Shown in pieces: positions 30,392-42,021 of a stretch of 64,000 bases of DNA. Source of the stretch: Pectobacterium carotovorum (GTDB taxonomy: Bacteria; Pseudomonadota; Gammaproteobacteria; Enterobacterales; Enterobacteriaceae); the NCBI RefSeq assembly GCF_900129615.1, contig NZ_FQWI01000005.1, positions 1 to 64,000 on the forward strand, given 5' to 3'. Numbering within the stretch: the first letter of the stretch is position 1; every line of letters starts with the position of its first letter. The translations under genes were made by a program, and so were the position numbers. The notes under the pieces are model-generated. The model had not been told where the DNA came from. It ran no database searches and worked only from the letters and a program-made list of their open reading frames with translations.

Positions 30392-30516
30392 ATATCCTAA
30401 ATAATTCGAGTTGCGTGAAGGCGACAACCGCACGAATCCCCAGGAGCTTACATAAGTAAGTGACTGGGGTGAGTAAGGGCAGTCAACGCACAAGCAACTT
30501 GAAGTATGACGGGGAT
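30392..30516. repeat. Palindromic intergenic repeat of the soft-rot/Serratia type
   Basis: About 125 bases whose ends (ATTCGAGTTGC and GCAACTTGAAGT) are inverted. The interior contains CCCCAGGAGCTTACATAAG and AAGTGACTGGGGT, themselves partly complementary. The same unit is a very common non-coding repeat in Pectobacterium, Serratia and Yersinia genomes. It lies between ybcJ and folD and could fold in both transcripts. Confidence 0.8.
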
Positions 30517-30522
30517 CGCCAA

Positions 30523-31386
30523 TTATTCGGCGTGGTCATGATACTCTTCGCACGCCTGTAGCGTGTTTTGAATCAGTGTGGCAACGGTCATTGGGCCGAC
30601 GCCGCCCGGTACGGGGCTGATGTAAGACGCTCTTTCCTGCGCCGTTTCAAATTCCACATCGCCGACGACTTTGCCGCTTTCCAGACGGTTGATACCCACG
30701 TCCAGCACAATCGCGCCCGGTTTAATCCATTCGCCGGGAATGAAGCCCGGTTTACCCACCGCGACAACCAGCAGATCGGCGTTTTCAATATGGTGGCGTA
30801 GATTTTTGGTAAAACGGTGCGTGACGGTAGTCGTACAGCCTGCCAGCAGCAGTTCCAGACTCATCGGGCGACCAACGATATTAGACGCGCCGACCACAAC
30901 GGCATTCAGCCCGAAGGTGTCGATATTATAACGTTCCAACAGCGTGATGATGCCGCGTGGCGTACAGGCGCGCAGCATTGGCGCGCGCTGGCACAGACGA
31001 CCCACGTTGTAAGGATGGAAGCCATCCACATCTTTACTTGGTGCGATGCGTTCAATCACCTTGGTGTTATCGATGCCTTCCGGTAGCGGAAGCTGAACCA
31101 GAATACCGTCAATCGTCTGGTCGGCGTTGAGCTGGTCGATAAGCGCCAACAGCTCAGATTCCGTTGTGGTGATGGGTAAATCATAAGAGCGGGAAATAAA
31201 GCCGACTTCTTCACACACTTTGCGCTTGCTGGCGACATAAATCTGTGACGCTGGATTCTCACCGACCAGCACAACAGCCAGACCCGGTGCGCGTTTTCCT
31301 TCTGCTAAACGCTGCGTGACTCGTGCGGCAACTTCGTCTTTGACCTGCTGCGCAATCGTTTTACCATCAATAATCTTTGCTGCCAT
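30523..31386 (-). CDS. folD: Bifunctional methylenetetrahydrofolate dehydrogenase/cyclohydrolase FolD
   Basis: Interconverts 5,10-methylene-, methenyl- and 10-formyl-tetrahydrofolate in one-carbon metabolism. The 287 residues include [16 protein letters not shown] (with the catalytic Lys), [14 protein letters not shown], and the NADP-binding [18 protein letters not shown]. The C-terminal [18 protein letters not shown] is a FolD signature. It is a single gene read leftward. Confidence 0.97.
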   Translation of the reverse strand: MAAKIIDGKTIAQQVKDEVAARVTQRLAEGKRAPGLAVVLVGENPASQIYVASKRKVCEEVGFISRSYDLPITTTESELLALIDQLNADQTIDGILVQLPLPEGIDNTKVIERIAPSKDVDGFHPYNVGRLCQRAPMLRACTPRGIITLLERYNIDTFGLNAVVVGASNIVGRPMSLELLLAGCTTTVTHRFTKNLRHHIENADLLVVAVGKPGFIPGEWIKPGAIVLDVGINRLESGKVVGDVEFETAQERASYISPVPGGVGPMTVATLIQNTLQACEEYHDHAE

Positions 31387-31503
31387 CTGAGAAGAGACCC
31401 ATCAATTTGAAATAGGGGGAGATGGCCGCTATTTTGTCAGAAGCTGCGTGCGCTGTCAGGCATTGCATCAATATTAATTGTATCTACATTGAGATTGAGG
31501 GCG

Positions 31504-33051
31504 CTATTCACTCACCTCGAACCGGTTTTTACCGCCATGTTTGGCGCGATACAGTGCAGCATCGGCAATATCGATAACGGACGATGCCGCTGGTGGCGGG
31601 CTATCGGCGCAGAACACATAGACACCGGCGCTAATGGTGACGATTTTTTCTGGGAACAGCGTTGTTTCATGCGGGATCTTTTCCTCGCGCACTAAATCCA
31701 GCGCACGCTGAGCCAGCGCGGCGGCGCTTTGTTTATCAGTCTCGGTGATAATGATAGCGAACTCCTCACCGCCATAGCGGGCGACCAAATCTTCGTTACG
31801 CCGCAGCATATTGCTCAGGAGGTTACCAATCTTGCGCAGACACTCATCGCCTGCCACATGCCCATAGTGGTCGTTATATTTCTTGAAAGCGTCGACGTCG
31901 ATCATGATAAGCGCGATACACTGCCGCTTCTCCGCAGCCTGCAATAGGGTTTGTTGCAGGAAAATATCGAACTGGCGGCGGTTGGCTAAGCCTGTCAGGC
32001 CATCGAACAGCGCCAGCGTTTGCAGCGTGTGGTTAACCGACGTAAGTTCATCGCGCACGATGGTTAAATCGATCTGATTTTTCACATTTATACGAATCTG
32101 TCTCAGCACGATCAGGCCGAGTAGGGTGATGGTGAATAGCAGAATTAAGGTAATGGCACCGTAGACCAGACTGTCTGTTCTCCATTTCTGGAGCACCAGA
32201 TTGAGGTCGTAACCTGCGGCGATGACGATGGGGTAGCGCTTTAACTTGGTGTAGCCATAAATCCGTTCGATGTGATCGAGCGTGGAGACAAAGGTTGCCG
32301 TGCCGCTTTCGGACTGTTTCAGATGCTCAGAAAAGAGCGGGCCGTTAGACACATTACGGTTGACGTAGGAATCGTCGTAAGGGCGGCCGTACAGAATGCG
32401 GCCATCGGACAGGAGAATGGCGAGCACATCCATGTTCCCCATGGAGTAGTAACCATAATACTGTTTGAAGTAGTTCAGTGAGAGGGTGGCGAGTAGCACG
32501 CCGTCAAAACTGCCGTCTGGCTTACTGATACGCATAGATACGGGGATAATCAGATCGCCCGTCGAGCGGCTCTGAATTACACTGCCGATGTACATGGAAT
32601 GGTTGACGTTGTTCTGGTGATACTTGAAATACTCTCGGTCGGCGTTATTGGCATTGGCCGGTTTTGCTATACCGGAGTTCACCAGCCATTCGCCTTTGTT
32701 GTCGTAAATGAAGATGCCATGCAACTGCGGCAGCGCTGCTTTACGGCTTTTTAGAATATCGCCCAAGCGGTTCAATTGCGTGGGTGATTGACCATCCTGC
32801 TCGATGCGCTCTTGTAAATCCTGCAACAGTATATCGACTTGTAAAAACGTATCTTCGGCATGGCGGGCCAGCGACAGCGACAGATTCTTGGCGTTTTTCT
32901 CCGTGGAATCGATAAGCTGTTGGTGAGAATTGAAGACTGCCCATCCGTTCAGCGCCACTACCGTGGTGATGATGAAGAGCATAAAAACGATCATCAATTT
33001 TTGCAGCGGCATTTGATAGTGGCTGGCCTTGTCGCGCGTGCTGACCTTCAT
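31504..33051 (-). CDS. Membrane-bound diguanylate cyclase with dCache-type sensor
   Basis: The 515-residue protein should make cyclic di-GMP. A first helix (about residues 18-40) and a second (about 285-310) bracket a periplasmic dCache-like sensor (GIFIYDNKGEWLVNSG, ADREYFKYHQNN, DLIIPVSMRI). The cytoplasmic GGDEF domain follows (about 345-515) with LFDGLTGLANRRQFD and the active-site GGEEF. An inhibitory I-site (RNED) lies exactly five residues before GGEEF, so product feedback is expected. The ATG at 33051 has AAGGAC upstream. It is a single gene; ligand unknown. Confidence 0.92.
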   Translation of the reverse strand: MKVSTRDKASHYQMPLQKLMIVFMLFIITTVVALNGWAVFNSHQQLIDSTEKNAKNLSLSLARHAEDTFLQVDILLQDLQERIEQDGQSPTQLNRLGDILKSRKAALPQLHGIFIYDNKGEWLVNSGIAKPANANNADREYFKYHQNNVNHSMYIGSVIQSRSTGDLIIPVSMRISKPDGSFDGVLLATLSLNYFKQYYGYYSMGNMDVLAILLSDGRILYGRPYDDSYVNRNVSNGPLFSEHLKQSESGTATFVSTLDHIERIYGYTKLKRYPIVIAAGYDLNLVLQKWRTDSLVYGAITLILLFTITLLGLIVLRQIRINVKNQIDLTIVRDELTSVNHTLQTLALFDGLTGLANRRQFDIFLQQTLLQAAEKRQCIALIMIDVDAFKKYNDHYGHVAGDECLRKIGNLLSNMLRRNEDLVARYGGEEFAIIITETDKQSAAALAQRALDLVREEKIPHETTLFPEKIVTISAGVYVFCADSPPPAASSVIDIADAALYRAKHGGKNRFEVSE

Positions 33052-33605
33052 TGTCCTTCCCATCCTTAGCCAGAGAGATGACTGATGATAAGTGTAGACG
33101 TTTCTGACAGTTGCGCTGGCAATTGATGAGACGTGCTTATGATTTTTTTGTCGGTTTTATCGAGTAATAAGCCGCTTTGATAATAAAGTAACGTCTCTAC
33201 ACAGTATCTCCATATAGCGTTGATAAAAACTCGAAAATAAACCGGTATCATCATGTTTATTCGCCAATATCATCTAAGATAAATGACGTTGTGTTACATC
33301 ACGTCATGAAATTTTGTTTTCACGCTAATGATTTAAAAAAGTCACAAGGTGTAAGAAGATCTTTATTTATCATTAAATACGCTATGTTTAATTGGCGTTT
33401 AACTGGAATTGCTAATGATAAGGATGTTGTGCTTCAGAGGTTATCGACGGATAAGGTAAAAGTGTATTTGTGAATGATAGAGATGCATCGCGGGCGAGGA
33501 ACAAGAAATAAATTGACATGTTACATCTCTATTCAGATGAAAACAGAAGAAAGATACTGCGGCGAAATAGGTTTGTTTAGCCAGTAATGAAATAAAGAGC
33601 CCTTC
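33052..33605. other. Intergenic region between the diguanylate cyclase gene and ugd
   Basis: 554 AT-rich bases, divergent. The notable signal is the PhoP-type promoter at 33385-33418. The resulting ugd leader would be about 180 bases. No further gene is supported here. Confidence 0.6.
33385..33418 (+). promoter_or_regulatory. PhoP-type promoter of ugd
   Basis: TGTTTA-ATTGG-CGTTTA fits the PhoP box direct repeat (T/G)GTTTA-N5-(T/G)GTTTA with one mismatch. A TAATGA -10 follows 11 bases after the box, the spacing of PhoP-activated promoters in which the box replaces the -35. The start site would be near 33425. Confidence 0.65.
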
Positions 33606-34772
33606 ATGAAAATAGCGATTAGCGGAACGGGATATGTCGGTTTATCGAATGGATTATTATTAGCGCAACAGCATCAGGTTGTGGCGTTGGATATTGTGGC
33701 TGAAAAAGTGGTGCTGTTGAATCAACGAAAATCGCCGATTAATGACGCCGAGATTGAGCGTTTTTTACAACATGAAACGCTGAATTTTTCCGCTACGCTG
33801 GATAAGCATGAAGCGTATACCGATGCGCAGTTCGTGATTATCGCGACGCCGACGGATTACGATCCGCAAACCAACTATTTCAACACGTCGTCGGTAGAAG
33901 CGGTTATTCGCGACGTGCTGGCGATTAATCCGCAGGCCATTATGGTGATTAAATCAACGGTGCCCGTTGGCTTCACCGAGAAAATCAGCCAGCAGTTGGA
34001 TACGGATAACATCATTTTTTCGCCCGAGTTTTTACGTGAGGGAAAGGCGCTACACGACAATCTTTATCCGTCACGGATTGTGGTGGGTGAGCGGTCAGAA
34101 AGGGCAAGGTTCTTCGCTAACTTATTGATGGAATGTGCATTAAAGAAAGATGTTCGCGTGCTGTTTACCGACCCAACCGAGGCAGAAGCAATAAAATTGT
34201 TTGCGAATACCTTCCTGGCGATGCGTGTGGCCTACTTTAACGAGTTGGACAGCTATGCCGAATCGCTGGGGCTGAATACCCGGCAGATTATTGAAGGGGT
34301 GTGCCTCGATCCGCGTATCGGTGATTACTACAATAATCCTTCTTTCGGCTATGGCGGCTACTGTTTACCGAAGGATACCCGACAGCTTTTGGCTAACTAT
34401 CGTACCGTGCCGAATAACCTGATCAAGGCGATCGTGGACGCGAACCATACGCGGAAAGACTTCATCGCCGACACGATTATCCGTCGTCATCCGAAAACTG
34501 TCGGCGTTCATCGTCTTATCATGAAAGCAGGGTCGGATAATTTTCGCTTTTCCTCCATTCAGGGGATTATGAAAAGGATAAAAGCGAAGGGAATCAAGGT
34601 CGTGGTTTATGAACCGGGGATTGATGGTGATGATTTTCTGGATTTTCCTGTCATTCATCAACTCGACAGTTTCAAACAGCAGTGTGACATTATTATTACC
34701 AATCGTTATGCCGACGAATTAAAAGATGTGATGGGGAAAGTCTATACGCGAGACTTATTTGGCGAAGATTGA
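33606..34772 (+). CDS. ugd: UDP-glucose 6-dehydrogenase
   Basis: Oxidises UDP-glucose to UDP-glucuronate, the precursor for L-Ara4N (arn pathway) and some surface polysaccharides. The 388-residue protein starts with the Rossmann motif [17 protein letters not shown] and has the catalytic Cys in [10 protein letters not shown] (about residue 259). KSTVPVGFT and [10 protein letters not shown] are further family marks. It lies 211 bases before arnB, supplying substrate to it, but each has its own promoter: a PhoP box here and a PmrA box for arn. Confidence 0.96.
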   Translation: MKIAISGTGYVGLSNGLLLAQQHQVVALDIVAEKVVLLNQRKSPINDAEIERFLQHETLNFSATLDKHEAYTDAQFVIIATPTDYDPQTNYFNTSSVEAVIRDVLAINPQAIMVIKSTVPVGFTEKISQQLDTDNIIFSPEFLREGKALHDNLYPSRIVVGERSERARFFANLLMECALKKDVRVLFTDPTEAEAIKLFANTFLAMRVAYFNELDSYAESLGLNTRQIIEGVCLDPRIGDYYNNPSFGYGGYCLPKDTRQLLANYRTVPNNLIKAIVDANHTRKDFIADTIIRRHPKTVGVHRLIMKAGSDNFRFSSIQGIMKRIKAKGIKVVVYEPGIDGDDFLDFPVIHQLDSFKQQCDIIITNRYADELKDVMGKVYTRDLFGED

Positions 34773-34905
34773 TTTCTTGCCGTAAATCAATAATCCGACA
34801 TTTTGTTATTCGCGAAAAGTTCATTTTTGCATTGTAATGAATTATGTCTTTTCCCGTGTTTTCATGTCGTGCCGTTTATCTGTGGTTTTATGATTATCGC
34901 AATAA

Positions 34906-34922
34906 ATTAAGGTTGGCTTAAG
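34906..34922 (+). promoter_or_regulatory. PmrA box upstream of arnB
   Basis: ATTAAG-GTTGG-CTTAAG matches the PmrA direct repeat (CTTAAK-N5-CTTAAK) except the first base. It lies 62 bases before the arnB start with a TATTTA-like -10 just downstream, the layout of PmrA-activated arn promoters. Confidence 0.72.
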
Positions 34923-34983
34923 GCTTCGTTATTTAGACTGTTCAATGATGATTTCTCGCCATTATTTATTTTGGGAATACGTT

Positions 34984-36132
34984 ATGACGGATTTTTTGCC
35001 TTTTTCCCGCCCGAGTATGGGCGAAGAGGAAATTGCTGCCGTGGCGGAAGTATTACGATCCGGCTGGATAACCACGGGGCCGAAATGTCAGCAATTAGAG
35101 CAGGCATTTTGCCAGCGAATAGGGTGTCGACAGGCGATAGCGGTCAGTTCGGCGACGGGCGGGATGCACGTGACGCTAATGGCGCTTGGCATTGGCCCCG
35201 GCGATGAGGTGATTACGCCATCCCAAACTTGGGTTTCAACCGTCAACATCATCACGCTCCTGGGAGCGGAACCGGTGATGGTCGACGTGGATCGGCATAC
35301 GCTGATGGTGCGACCGCAGGATATTGAGGCGGCCATCACACCGAAGACCAAAGCCATTATTCCCGTGCATTATGCCGGTGCGCCTGCCGATCTGGATGCG
35401 CTGCGTGCGCTCAGTGAACGCTACGGCATCCCGCTGATTGAGGATGCGGCGCACGCCGTCGGGACGCAATATCGTGATGAATGGATCGGCGCGCGTGGCA
35501 CCGCCATTTTCTCGTTTCACGCGATTAAAAATATCACCTGTGCTGAAGGCGGCATGGTGGTGACGGACGACGAGGCACTCGCCGAACGACTACGCAGCCT
35601 GAAGTTTCACGGGCTGGGCGTGGATGCGTTCGACAGGCAGTTACAAGGGCGCAAACCGCAGGCCGAAGTGGTGACGCCGGGGTTTAAATACAATCTGGCG
35701 GATATCAATGCGGCGATTGCGCTGGTTCAACTGGATAAACTCCCGGCGATCAACGCCCGCCGTCAGCAGCTTGCGGCGCGCTATCTCACCCAACTGCGTT
35801 CGCTGCCGCTCCAGCCGCTGGCCGTTCCTGATTATCCCCATCTGCATGCCTGGCATCTGTTTATGGTGCGCGTAGATGAAGCACGGTGCGGCATATCGCG
35901 CGATAGCCTGATGGCGGCATTGCAGGCACACGGCATTGGCACCGGGTTGCATTTCAGAGCGGTGCATACACAGAAATATTACCGCGAGCGCTATCCCCAC
36001 TTGCGCCTGCCGGCAACGGAATGGAATTCGGCGTCGCTGATGACGCTGCCGCTGTTCCCCGATATGCAGGACAGCGATGTCGATCGCGTCGTCGCGGCGC
36101 TAACCTCGATTTTGGAGTCTGTTCGTGATTGA
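34984..36132 (+). CDS. arnB: UDP-Ara4O aminotransferase ArnB
   Basis: PLP enzyme that transfers an amino group from glutamate to UDP-4-keto-arabinose, giving UDP-L-Ara4N. The 382 residues include [18 protein letters not shown] at the N-terminus and the PLP lysine in [15 protein letters not shown] (about residue 188). EDAAHAVGT and [14 protein letters not shown] also match the DegT/DnrJ/EryC1 aminotransferase family. The ATG at 34984 with GGGA upstream is preferred over one 13 codons earlier. It is the first gene of arnBCADTEF and overlaps arnC by 8 bases. Confidence 0.96.
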   Translation: MTDFLPFSRPSMGEEEIAAVAEVLRSGWITTGPKCQQLEQAFCQRIGCRQAIAVSSATGGMHVTLMALGIGPGDEVITPSQTWVSTVNIITLLGAEPVMVDVDRHTLMVRPQDIEAAITPKTKAIIPVHYAGAPADLDALRALSERYGIPLIEDAAHAVGTQYRDEWIGARGTAIFSFHAIKNITCAEGGMVVTDDEALAERLRSLKFHGLGVDAFDRQLQGRKPQAEVVTPGFKYNLADINAAIALVQLDKLPAINARRQQLAARYLTQLRSLPLQPLAVPDYPHLHAWHLFMVRVDEARCGISRDSLMAALQAHGIGTGLHFRAVHTQKYYRERYPHLRLPATEWNSASLMTLPLFPDMQDSDVDRVVAALTSILESVRD

Positions 36133-37108
36133 TGACATCAAAAATGTTTCTATTGTGATTCCCGTTTATAACGAAGAGGAGAGCCTGCCGGTACTGCTCG
36201 AACGCACGCTGGCAGCCTGTCGGCAGATCGGTAAACCCTGGGAAATCATTCTGGTTGATGACGGCAGCAGCGATCGCTCGGCGGAATTGCTGACCGAAGC
36301 GGCGAGTGACCCGGAAAAGCACATTATTGCCGTGCTGTTGAATCGCAACTATGGTCAGCATTCGGCCATTATGGCTGGATTCCAGCAGGCGGTAGGCGAT
36401 GTTGTGATCACGTTGGATGCCGATTTACAGAACCCGCCGGAGGAAATCCCACGGCTGGTGGAGTACGCCGCGCAAGGGTATGACGTGGTCGGCACCGTGC
36501 GGGCAAACCGGCAGGATTCGCTGTTTCGCAAACTGGCCTCGAAAACCATCAACATGATGATCCGGCGTTCAACCGGGAAATCGATGGTGGATTACGGCTG
36601 TATGCTGCGAGCGTATCGTCGTCACATTGTCAGCGCGATGCTGCGCTGCCACGAACGCAGCACCTTTATTCCTATCCTTGCTAATACCTTCGCCCGGAAA
36701 ACCATCGAGATCGACGTGATGCATGCCGAGCGCGAATTCGGCACGTCCAAATACAGCTTTCTGAAGCTGATTAACCTGATGTACGACCTGCTGACCTGCC
36801 TGACGACGACGCCGCTGCGCATACTCAGCCTGATCGGCAGCGTCGTTGCGCTGTCGGGCTTCCTGCTGGCGCTGTTGTTGATCGGCCTGCGTCTGTTCTT
36901 CGGTGCGGAATGGGCGGCAGAGGGCGTGTTCACGCTGTTTGCCGTGCTGTTCATGTTTATCGGCGCGCAGTTCGTCGGGATGGGGCTATTAGGGGAATAC
37001 ATCGGCCGTATCTATACCGATGTCCGTGCCCGACCACGCTATTTTGTGCAAAAAACAGTGAGTGCGGCAACGCCACTGACCACCAGTTTACGGGATGAAG
37101 AAGAATGA
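36125..37108 (+). CDS. arnC: Undecaprenyl-phosphate Ara4FN transferase ArnC
   Basis: Inner-membrane glycosyltransferase that loads formylated L-Ara4N onto undecaprenyl phosphate. The 327 residues begin (GTG start) with [20 protein letters not shown]. They hold the GT2 motifs [10 protein letters not shown] and [11 protein letters not shown], and end with two membrane helices (about residues 235-290). [12 protein letters not shown] and [18 protein letters not shown] match E. coli ArnC. It overlaps both neighbours. Confidence 0.96.
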   Translation: MIDDIKNVSIVIPVYNEEESLPVLLERTLAACRQIGKPWEIILVDDGSSDRSAELLTEAASDPEKHIIAVLLNRNYGQHSAIMAGFQQAVGDVVITLDADLQNPPEEIPRLVEYAAQGYDVVGTVRANRQDSLFRKLASKTINMMIRRSTGKSMVDYGCMLRAYRRHIVSAMLRCHERSTFIPILANTFARKTIEIDVMHAEREFGTSKYSFLKLINLMYDLLTCLTTTPLRILSLIGSVVALSGFLLALLLIGLRLFFGAEWAAEGVFTLFAVLFMFIGAQFVGMGLLGEYIGRIYTDVRARPRYFVQKTVSAATPLTTSLRDEEE

Positions 37109-39105
37109 AAGCGATCGTATTTGCCTACCATGATATCGGCTGCGTCGGTCTTGAGGCGTTAAAGCTTGCGGGCTATGAGATTCAGGCCGTGTTCACGCAC
37201 AGCGATGCGCCGGGCGAGAACCACTTCTATGGGTCGGTGGCGAAAGCGGCGGCCGAGATGGATGTGCCAGTGTTTGCACCGGAAGACATTAACCATCCGC
37301 TCTGGGTGAACCGCATTCGGGAACTGGCACCGGATGTTATTTTTTCCTTCTATTACCGCACGTTATTAAGCGATGACATTCTCCAGTTACCGTCGTTTGG
37401 CGCATTCAATCTGCACGGCTCACTGCTGCCGCGCTACCGGGGACGTGCGCCGGTGAATTGGGTGTTGGTGAACGGTGAAACGCAGACGGGCGTGACGCTG
37501 CACAAGATGGTTTCTCGCGCTGATGCGGGTGATATCGTTGCCCAGTCCGTGGTGGCGATTGACGAGGAAGATACTGCGCTGACGCTGCATGGCAAATGCC
37601 GTACCGCTGCTGCCGCTTTGCTGGCGCAGCAATTACCGCTGATCCGCTCGCGTGAGATTACGCTGACGCGGCAGGATGAAAGTCGGGCCAGCTATTTCGG
37701 ACGTCGCACGGCGGCAGATGGGCTGATCGACTGGCACAAAAGCGCCCGTGAGATTAACAACCTGATCCGCGCGGTGACGGAGCCGTATCCCGGAGCATTT
37801 ACGTTTCTCGGTGAGCGTAAAGTGACGATTTGGCGCGCTCGTGTTGTAAAGGACAAGATCGGTGGTGAGCCGGGCGCGATTATCTCGACATCGCCGCTGG
37901 TGGTGTCCTGCGGTGAGGACGCACTTGAGATCGTCAGTGGGCAGAGTGAAGCCGGGCTGTACATGTCGGGCAGCCGACTGGCGGCGGAAATGGGCATGGT
38001 GCCGCAGGCGCGACTGGGTAACCTCGCCAGCCGTGTGCAGCGACGCCGCACGCGCGTCCTGATCCTCGGTGTGAACGGTTTTATCGGTAACCATCTGACC
38101 GAGCGTCTGCTGCGTGACGATCGCTATGAGATCTACGGGCTGGATATCAGCTCAGATGCCATCGCCCGTTTTCTTGGCGATCCGCGTTTCCATTTTGTGG
38201 AAGGCGATATCAGCATCCATAACGAATGGATCGAATATCACATCAAGAAATGCGATGTCATTCTGCCGCTGGTGGCGATTGCCACGCCGATTGAATACAC
38301 CCGTAACCCGCTGCGCGTGTTTGAACTGGACTTTGAAGAGAACCTGAAAATCGTGCGCGACTGCGTGCGTTACAACAAACGCATCGTTTTCCCGTCCACC
38401 TCAGAAGTGTACGGCATGTGTGATGACAAAGAGTTTGATGAAGACACCTCGCGCCTGATTGTCGGGCCGATCAACAAACAGCGCTGGATTTATTCCGTAT
38501 CCAAGCAGTTGCTGGACCGGGTGATCTGGGCGTACGGCGCGAAAAACGGCCTGCGTTTCACGCTGTTCCGTCCGTTTAACTGGATGGGGCCGCGTCTGGA
38601 TACGCTGGATGCTGCACGCATCGGCAGCTCTCGAGCCATTACTCAGCTAATCCTCAATTTGGTGGAAGGATCGCCAATCAAGCTGGTGGATGGCGGGGAG
38701 CAGAAACGCTGCTTTACCGACATTCACGACGGTATTGAGGCGCTGTTCCGTATTATTGAAAACCGTAACGGCCAGTGCGACGGGCAGATCATCAATATCG
38801 GTAATCCGCACAATGAAGCCAGTATCCGCGAACTGGGTGAAATGCTGCTGACCAGCTTTAATGCGCACCCGCTGCGCGATCGCTTCCCGCCGTTCGCCGG
38901 ATTTATTGACGTGGAAAGCAGCAGCTATTACGGCAAGGGCTATCAGGATGTGGCACACCGCACGCCGAGCATTCGCAACGCCAAACGGCTGCTGGAATGG
39001 GAACCAACGGTGAAAATGGAGCAAACCGTTGCGGAGACGCTGGACTATTTTCTGCGTACCGTTGAGTCCCAGCACACTGCTGATGCCACGGATGCGCAGG
39101 GATGA
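37105..39105 (+). CDS. arnA: Bifunctional UDP-Ara4N formyltransferase / UDP-glucuronate decarboxylase ArnA
   Basis: Two enzymes in one 666-residue protein. The N-terminal half (about 1-305) is a formyltransferase using 10-formyl-THF, with [19 protein letters not shown] carrying the catalytic Asn and His. The C-terminal half (from about 315) is an NAD-dependent decarboxylase with the Rossmann motif [13 protein letters not shown] and the SxxK/YxxxK pair in [10 protein letters not shown] and [13 protein letters not shown]. It performs the first and third steps of L-Ara4N synthesis. It overlaps arnC and arnD by 4 bases each. Confidence 0.97.
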   Translation: MKAIVFAYHDIGCVGLEALKLAGYEIQAVFTHSDAPGENHFYGSVAKAAAEMDVPVFAPEDINHPLWVNRIRELAPDVIFSFYYRTLLSDDILQLPSFGAFNLHGSLLPRYRGRAPVNWVLVNGETQTGVTLHKMVSRADAGDIVAQSVVAIDEEDTALTLHGKCRTAAAALLAQQLPLIRSREITLTRQDESRASYFGRRTAADGLIDWHKSAREINNLIRAVTEPYPGAFTFLGERKVTIWRARVVKDKIGGEPGAIISTSPLVVSCGEDALEIVSGQSEAGLYMSGSRLAAEMGMVPQARLGNLASRVQRRRTRVLILGVNGFIGNHLTERLLRDDRYEIYGLDISSDAIARFLGDPRFHFVEGDISIHNEWIEYHIKKCDVILPLVAIATPIEYTRNPLRVFELDFEENLKIVRDCVRYNKRIVFPSTSEVYGMCDDKEFDEDTSRLIVGPINKQRWIYSVSKQLLDRVIWAYGAKNGLRFTLFRPFNWMGPRLDTLDAARIGSSRAITQLILNLVEGSPIKLVDGGEQKRCFTDIHDGIEALFRIIENRNGQCDGQIINIGNPHNEASIRELGEMLLTSFNAHPLRDRFPPFAGFIDVESSSYYGKGYQDVAHRTPSIRNAKRLLEWEPTVKMEQTVAETLDYFLRTVESQHTADATDAQG

Positions 39106-39995
39106 CGCGTGTTGGCCTGCGGATAGATGTCGATACCTGGCGCGGTACGCGGGACGGCGTGCCTGCGCTGCTGGATGTGCTGGCGGAGTTCGATATTCAG
39201 GCGAGTGTCTTTTTTAGCGTTGGGCCGGACAACATGGGACGTCACCTGTGGCGTCTGCTGCGTCCACGCTTTTTATGGAAGATGCTGCGTTCCAACGCGG
39301 CCTCGCTCTACGGCTGGGATATCTTGCTGGCCGGTACGGCGTGGCCGGGGCGTCATATCGGCGCACGGTTTGGCTCGTTAATCCGCCAGACGCACGACGC
39401 CGGGCATGAGGTGGGGCTACACGCCTGGGATCATCATGGCTGGCAGGCGAATGTCGCCCGCTGGTCGGAGGCGCAATTAGCGGCGCAGTTCCGTGAAGGA
39501 ATGGACGCGCTGACATCGATTCTGCCATCGCCGGTGCGCTGCTCCGCTGTGGCGGGCTGGCGAGCTGATTCGCGTGTTGTCGAGATGAAGCAGCGCTGGA
39601 ATCTGGACTATAACAGCGACTGCCGCGGCACCCGGCCTTTCCGACCACGCCTGAAAAATGGTGAGCTAGGTACTGTGCAGATTCCGGTCACATTGCCGAC
39701 CTACGATGAAGTCATCGGCGAGTGCGTGAGTGACGGCGAATTTAATGACTTCATTCTTGAGGCGATCCAGCAGGATCGCGGCGTGCCGGTCTACACCATC
39801 CATGCGGAGGTTGAAGGTGGCGCGAAGCTGGCGCTGTTCCGCCAATTGCTGCTCCGCGCCTGCCAGCAGCACATCGAATTTTGTCCGCTTTCCGCATTAC
39901 TGCCTGATGACCGAGCCACGTTGCCCGTCGGGCGGATTGAACGCGCGCCGTTTCCCGGGCGGGAAGGGTGGCTTGGTGTGCAAACGGAAGAATAA
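39102..39995 (+). CDS. arnD: Ara4FN-lipid deformylase ArnD
   Basis: Removes the formyl group from undecaprenyl-linked Ara4FN. The 297-residue protein is a polysaccharide-deacetylase (NodB) fold enzyme: [16 protein letters not shown] carries the first metal Asp pair and [15 protein letters not shown] the histidines. [20 protein letters not shown] is conserved in ArnD. Its start overlaps the arnA stop (ATGA). Confidence 0.95.
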   Translation: MTRVGLRIDVDTWRGTRDGVPALLDVLAEFDIQASVFFSVGPDNMGRHLWRLLRPRFLWKMLRSNAASLYGWDILLAGTAWPGRHIGARFGSLIRQTHDAGHEVGLHAWDHHGWQANVARWSEAQLAAQFREGMDALTSILPSPVRCSAVAGWRADSRVVEMKQRWNLDYNSDCRGTRPFRPRLKNGELGTVQIPVTLPTYDEVIGECVSDGEFNDFILEAIQQDRGVPVYTIHAEVEGGAKLALFRQLLLRACQQHIEFCPLSALLPDDRATLPVGRIERAPFPGREGWLGVQTEE

Positions 39996-40012
39996 ATAAA
40001 GCAGGAGATAAC

Positions 40013-41683
40013 ATGGAAAAAGGCATGATAAGGCTGAAAAGCACCATGATATTGGTGCTATTTGCTTTGCTCTACCTGTTGCCGCTTAACGGTCGTTGGC
40101 TGTGGTCGCCGGACGAAACGCGCTATGCCGAAATCAGCCGCGAGATGCTTCAGCGCGGCGATTGGATCGTGCCGCATTTGTTGGGGATTCGCTATTTTGA
40201 GAAACCCGTTGCGGGCTACTGGCTGAATAACATCAGCCAGTGGTTATTAGGTCATACCAATTTTGCCGTGCGCTTTGCCTCGGTATTTTCTACCGGGTTG
40301 AGCGCGCTGCTGGTGTTCTGGCTGGCGATGCTGCTGTGGAAAAACCAGCGTACCGCGCTGTTGGCGGCGACGATCTATCTCACCTCACTCCTTGTATACG
40401 GCATAGGTACTTACAGCGTTCTCGATCCGATGGTGACGCTCTGGATGACGGCGGCGCTGTTCAGCCACGTGCTGATTCAGCGCGCCACGCTGACGCGCGA
40501 ACGGCTCGTGGCCTGGGGGCTGATGGGGGTGGCCTGCGGCATGGGGTTTATGACCAAAGGTTTTCTGGCGCTGGCCTTGCCGGTCATCAGCGTACTGCCG
40601 GTGGCGCTAGCGCAAAAGCGGATTAAGGAATTGCTGCTGTTCGGGCCGCTGGCGATTGTCGTCGCGGTATTGCTAAGTGCGCCGTGGGCGCTGGCGGTGC
40701 ATGCGCGAGAAGCCGATTACTGGCATTACTTCTTTTGGATTGAGCACATCCAGCGCTTTGCCGAAGACGATGCGCAGCATAAAGCGCCGTTCTGGTATTA
40801 CCTGCCCGTTTTGATTCTCGGGACGTTCCCCTGGCTGGCGCTGCTGCCGGGCGCGTTGCGTAGCGGCTGGACGGAACGGAAGGCGTACCCGGAGCGGTTC
40901 CTCCTGCTGTGCTGGATGGTGATGCCGCTGCTGTTTTTCAGCATCGCCAAAGGTAAGCTGCTGACTTATATTCTGCCGTGCTTTGCACCGCTGGCGCTGC
41001 TGATGGCGGCGTGGATTTCTGGGCTGGTGCCTGCGGTACGCGAACGTGTATTGCGCATCAATAGCTGGCTCAATATTGCCTTCGGCAGCGTGCTGGCGCT
41101 CGCCGTTGCGGCGCTGGGCTTCGGACTGGTCGCACCCCATGTCTACCAACCGGGAGAAGGGCTGACCATCGTCTCGGGGATTGTCTGCTTCATCGGCTGG
41201 GTGGCCTTTGCCGCTGTCAGCCTGAAAAAGCAGCGAGCGTGGGGCTATCTGGTGGCGGGCTGTCCGTTATTTCTGGCGCTGCTCGTTGGCGGGAGTATTC
41301 CGGCGAGCGTGGTGGATTCAAAGAACCCCCAAACCTTTATTCGTAGCCATCAGCCGTTGCTGCAAGACAGCCGCTATGTACTTAGCGACGAGGTGGGGCT
41401 GGCTGCCGGACTGGCGTGGGAGTTAAAGCGTAGCGATATCACCTTATTTAAGGCGCGGGGCGAGCTGAACTATGGGCTGAACTATGCCGATTCCGCTGAC
41501 CGCTTTGTCGATGAGGGCGCTTTTCCAACCTGGCTTGCCGAGAAACGGCGTAGCGGAAATGTCGCGCTGATGCTGAAGATCGACCGGGACAGCGATGACG
41601 AGTATCGCAATCTGCCTGCGCCCGATCAGTTGAGAAAATCGCACCGTTACGTACTGCTGTTTTATAAGCAGGTAGCGCCATGA
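40013..41683 (+). CDS. arnT: Lipid A 4-amino-4-deoxy-L-arabinosyltransferase ArnT
   Basis: Transfers L-Ara4N from undecaprenyl phosphate to lipid A on the periplasmic face, lowering negative charge and so polymyxin binding. The 556-residue protein has about a dozen helices. The first periplasmic loop, [19 protein letters not shown], contains the conserved Asp and Glu of the GT83 family. [11 protein letters not shown] and [13 protein letters not shown] are further ArnT marks. GCAGGAG lies before the ATG at 40013, 17 bases after arnD. Confidence 0.96.
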   Translation: MEKGMIRLKSTMILVLFALLYLLPLNGRWLWSPDETRYAEISREMLQRGDWIVPHLLGIRYFEKPVAGYWLNNISQWLLGHTNFAVRFASVFSTGLSALLVFWLAMLLWKNQRTALLAATIYLTSLLVYGIGTYSVLDPMVTLWMTAALFSHVLIQRATLTRERLVAWGLMGVACGMGFMTKGFLALALPVISVLPVALAQKRIKELLLFGPLAIVVAVLLSAPWALAVHAREADYWHYFFWIEHIQRFAEDDAQHKAPFWYYLPVLILGTFPWLALLPGALRSGWTERKAYPERFLLLCWMVMPLLFFSIAKGKLLTYILPCFAPLALLMAAWISGLVPAVRERVLRINSWLNIAFGSVLALAVAALGFGLVAPHVYQPGEGLTIVSGIVCFIGWVAFAAVSLKKQRAWGYLVAGCPLFLALLVGGSIPASVVDSKNPQTFIRSHQPLLQDSRYVLSDEVGLAAGLAWELKRSDITLFKARGELNYGLNYADSADRFVDEGAFPTWLAEKRRSGNVALMLKIDRDSDDEYRNLPAPDQLRKSHRYVLLFYKQVAP

Positions 41684-42021
41684 GTTATCTATTAGTTGCC
41701 ATCGTCTGCCTGCTGACCAGTTTAGGGCAACTGTGCCAGAAACAGGCGGCAGAGTGCTGGCGGCGTTTGCCGACGCATCGACGCCAGCGTGTGACGCTGG
41801 GATGGCTGATGGTGGCGGCCTTGCTGCTCGGCATCGGGCTGCTGCTGTGGCTTGTGGTGTTGCAGCATCTCCCGCTCGGTGTGGCGTATCCGCTGCTGAG
41901 TATCAATTTTGTTTTGGTCACGCTGCTGGCGCACTACGGGTTTGGCGAGCGTGTGGACAGGCACCACTGGTGGGGCATTGCGCTGATTGTCACCGGTATC
42001 TATCTGATGCAGGGGGGATGA
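41680..42021 (+). CDS. arnE: Ara4N-lipid flippase subunit ArnE
   Basis: A 113-residue, four-helix protein of the small EamA/SMR type that with ArnF flips undecaprenyl-phosphate-Ara4N across the inner membrane. [20 protein letters not shown] at the start and [21 protein letters not shown] in the middle match ArnE. It overlaps arnT and arnF by 4 bases each. Confidence 0.93.
   Translation: MSYLLVAIVCLLTSLGQLCQKQAAECWRRLPTHRRQRVTLGWLMVAALLLGIGLLLWLVVLQHLPLGVAYPLLSINFVLVTLLAHYGFGERVDRHHWWGIALIVTGIYLMQGG

Noticed and set aside
30362-30493. N-terminal extension of ybcJ
   Set aside because: It translates the palindromic repeat; the 70-residue form has a good ribosome binding site and matches E. coli YbcJ.
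33291-33473. 60-codon frame upstream of ugd
   Set aside because: It spans the PhoP-type promoter, has no ribosome binding site and shows no protein-like composition.
41733-42017. N-terminal extension of arnF
   Set aside because: Ala/Arg-rich out-of-frame reading of arnE; ArnF homologues start at 42018 or 42021.
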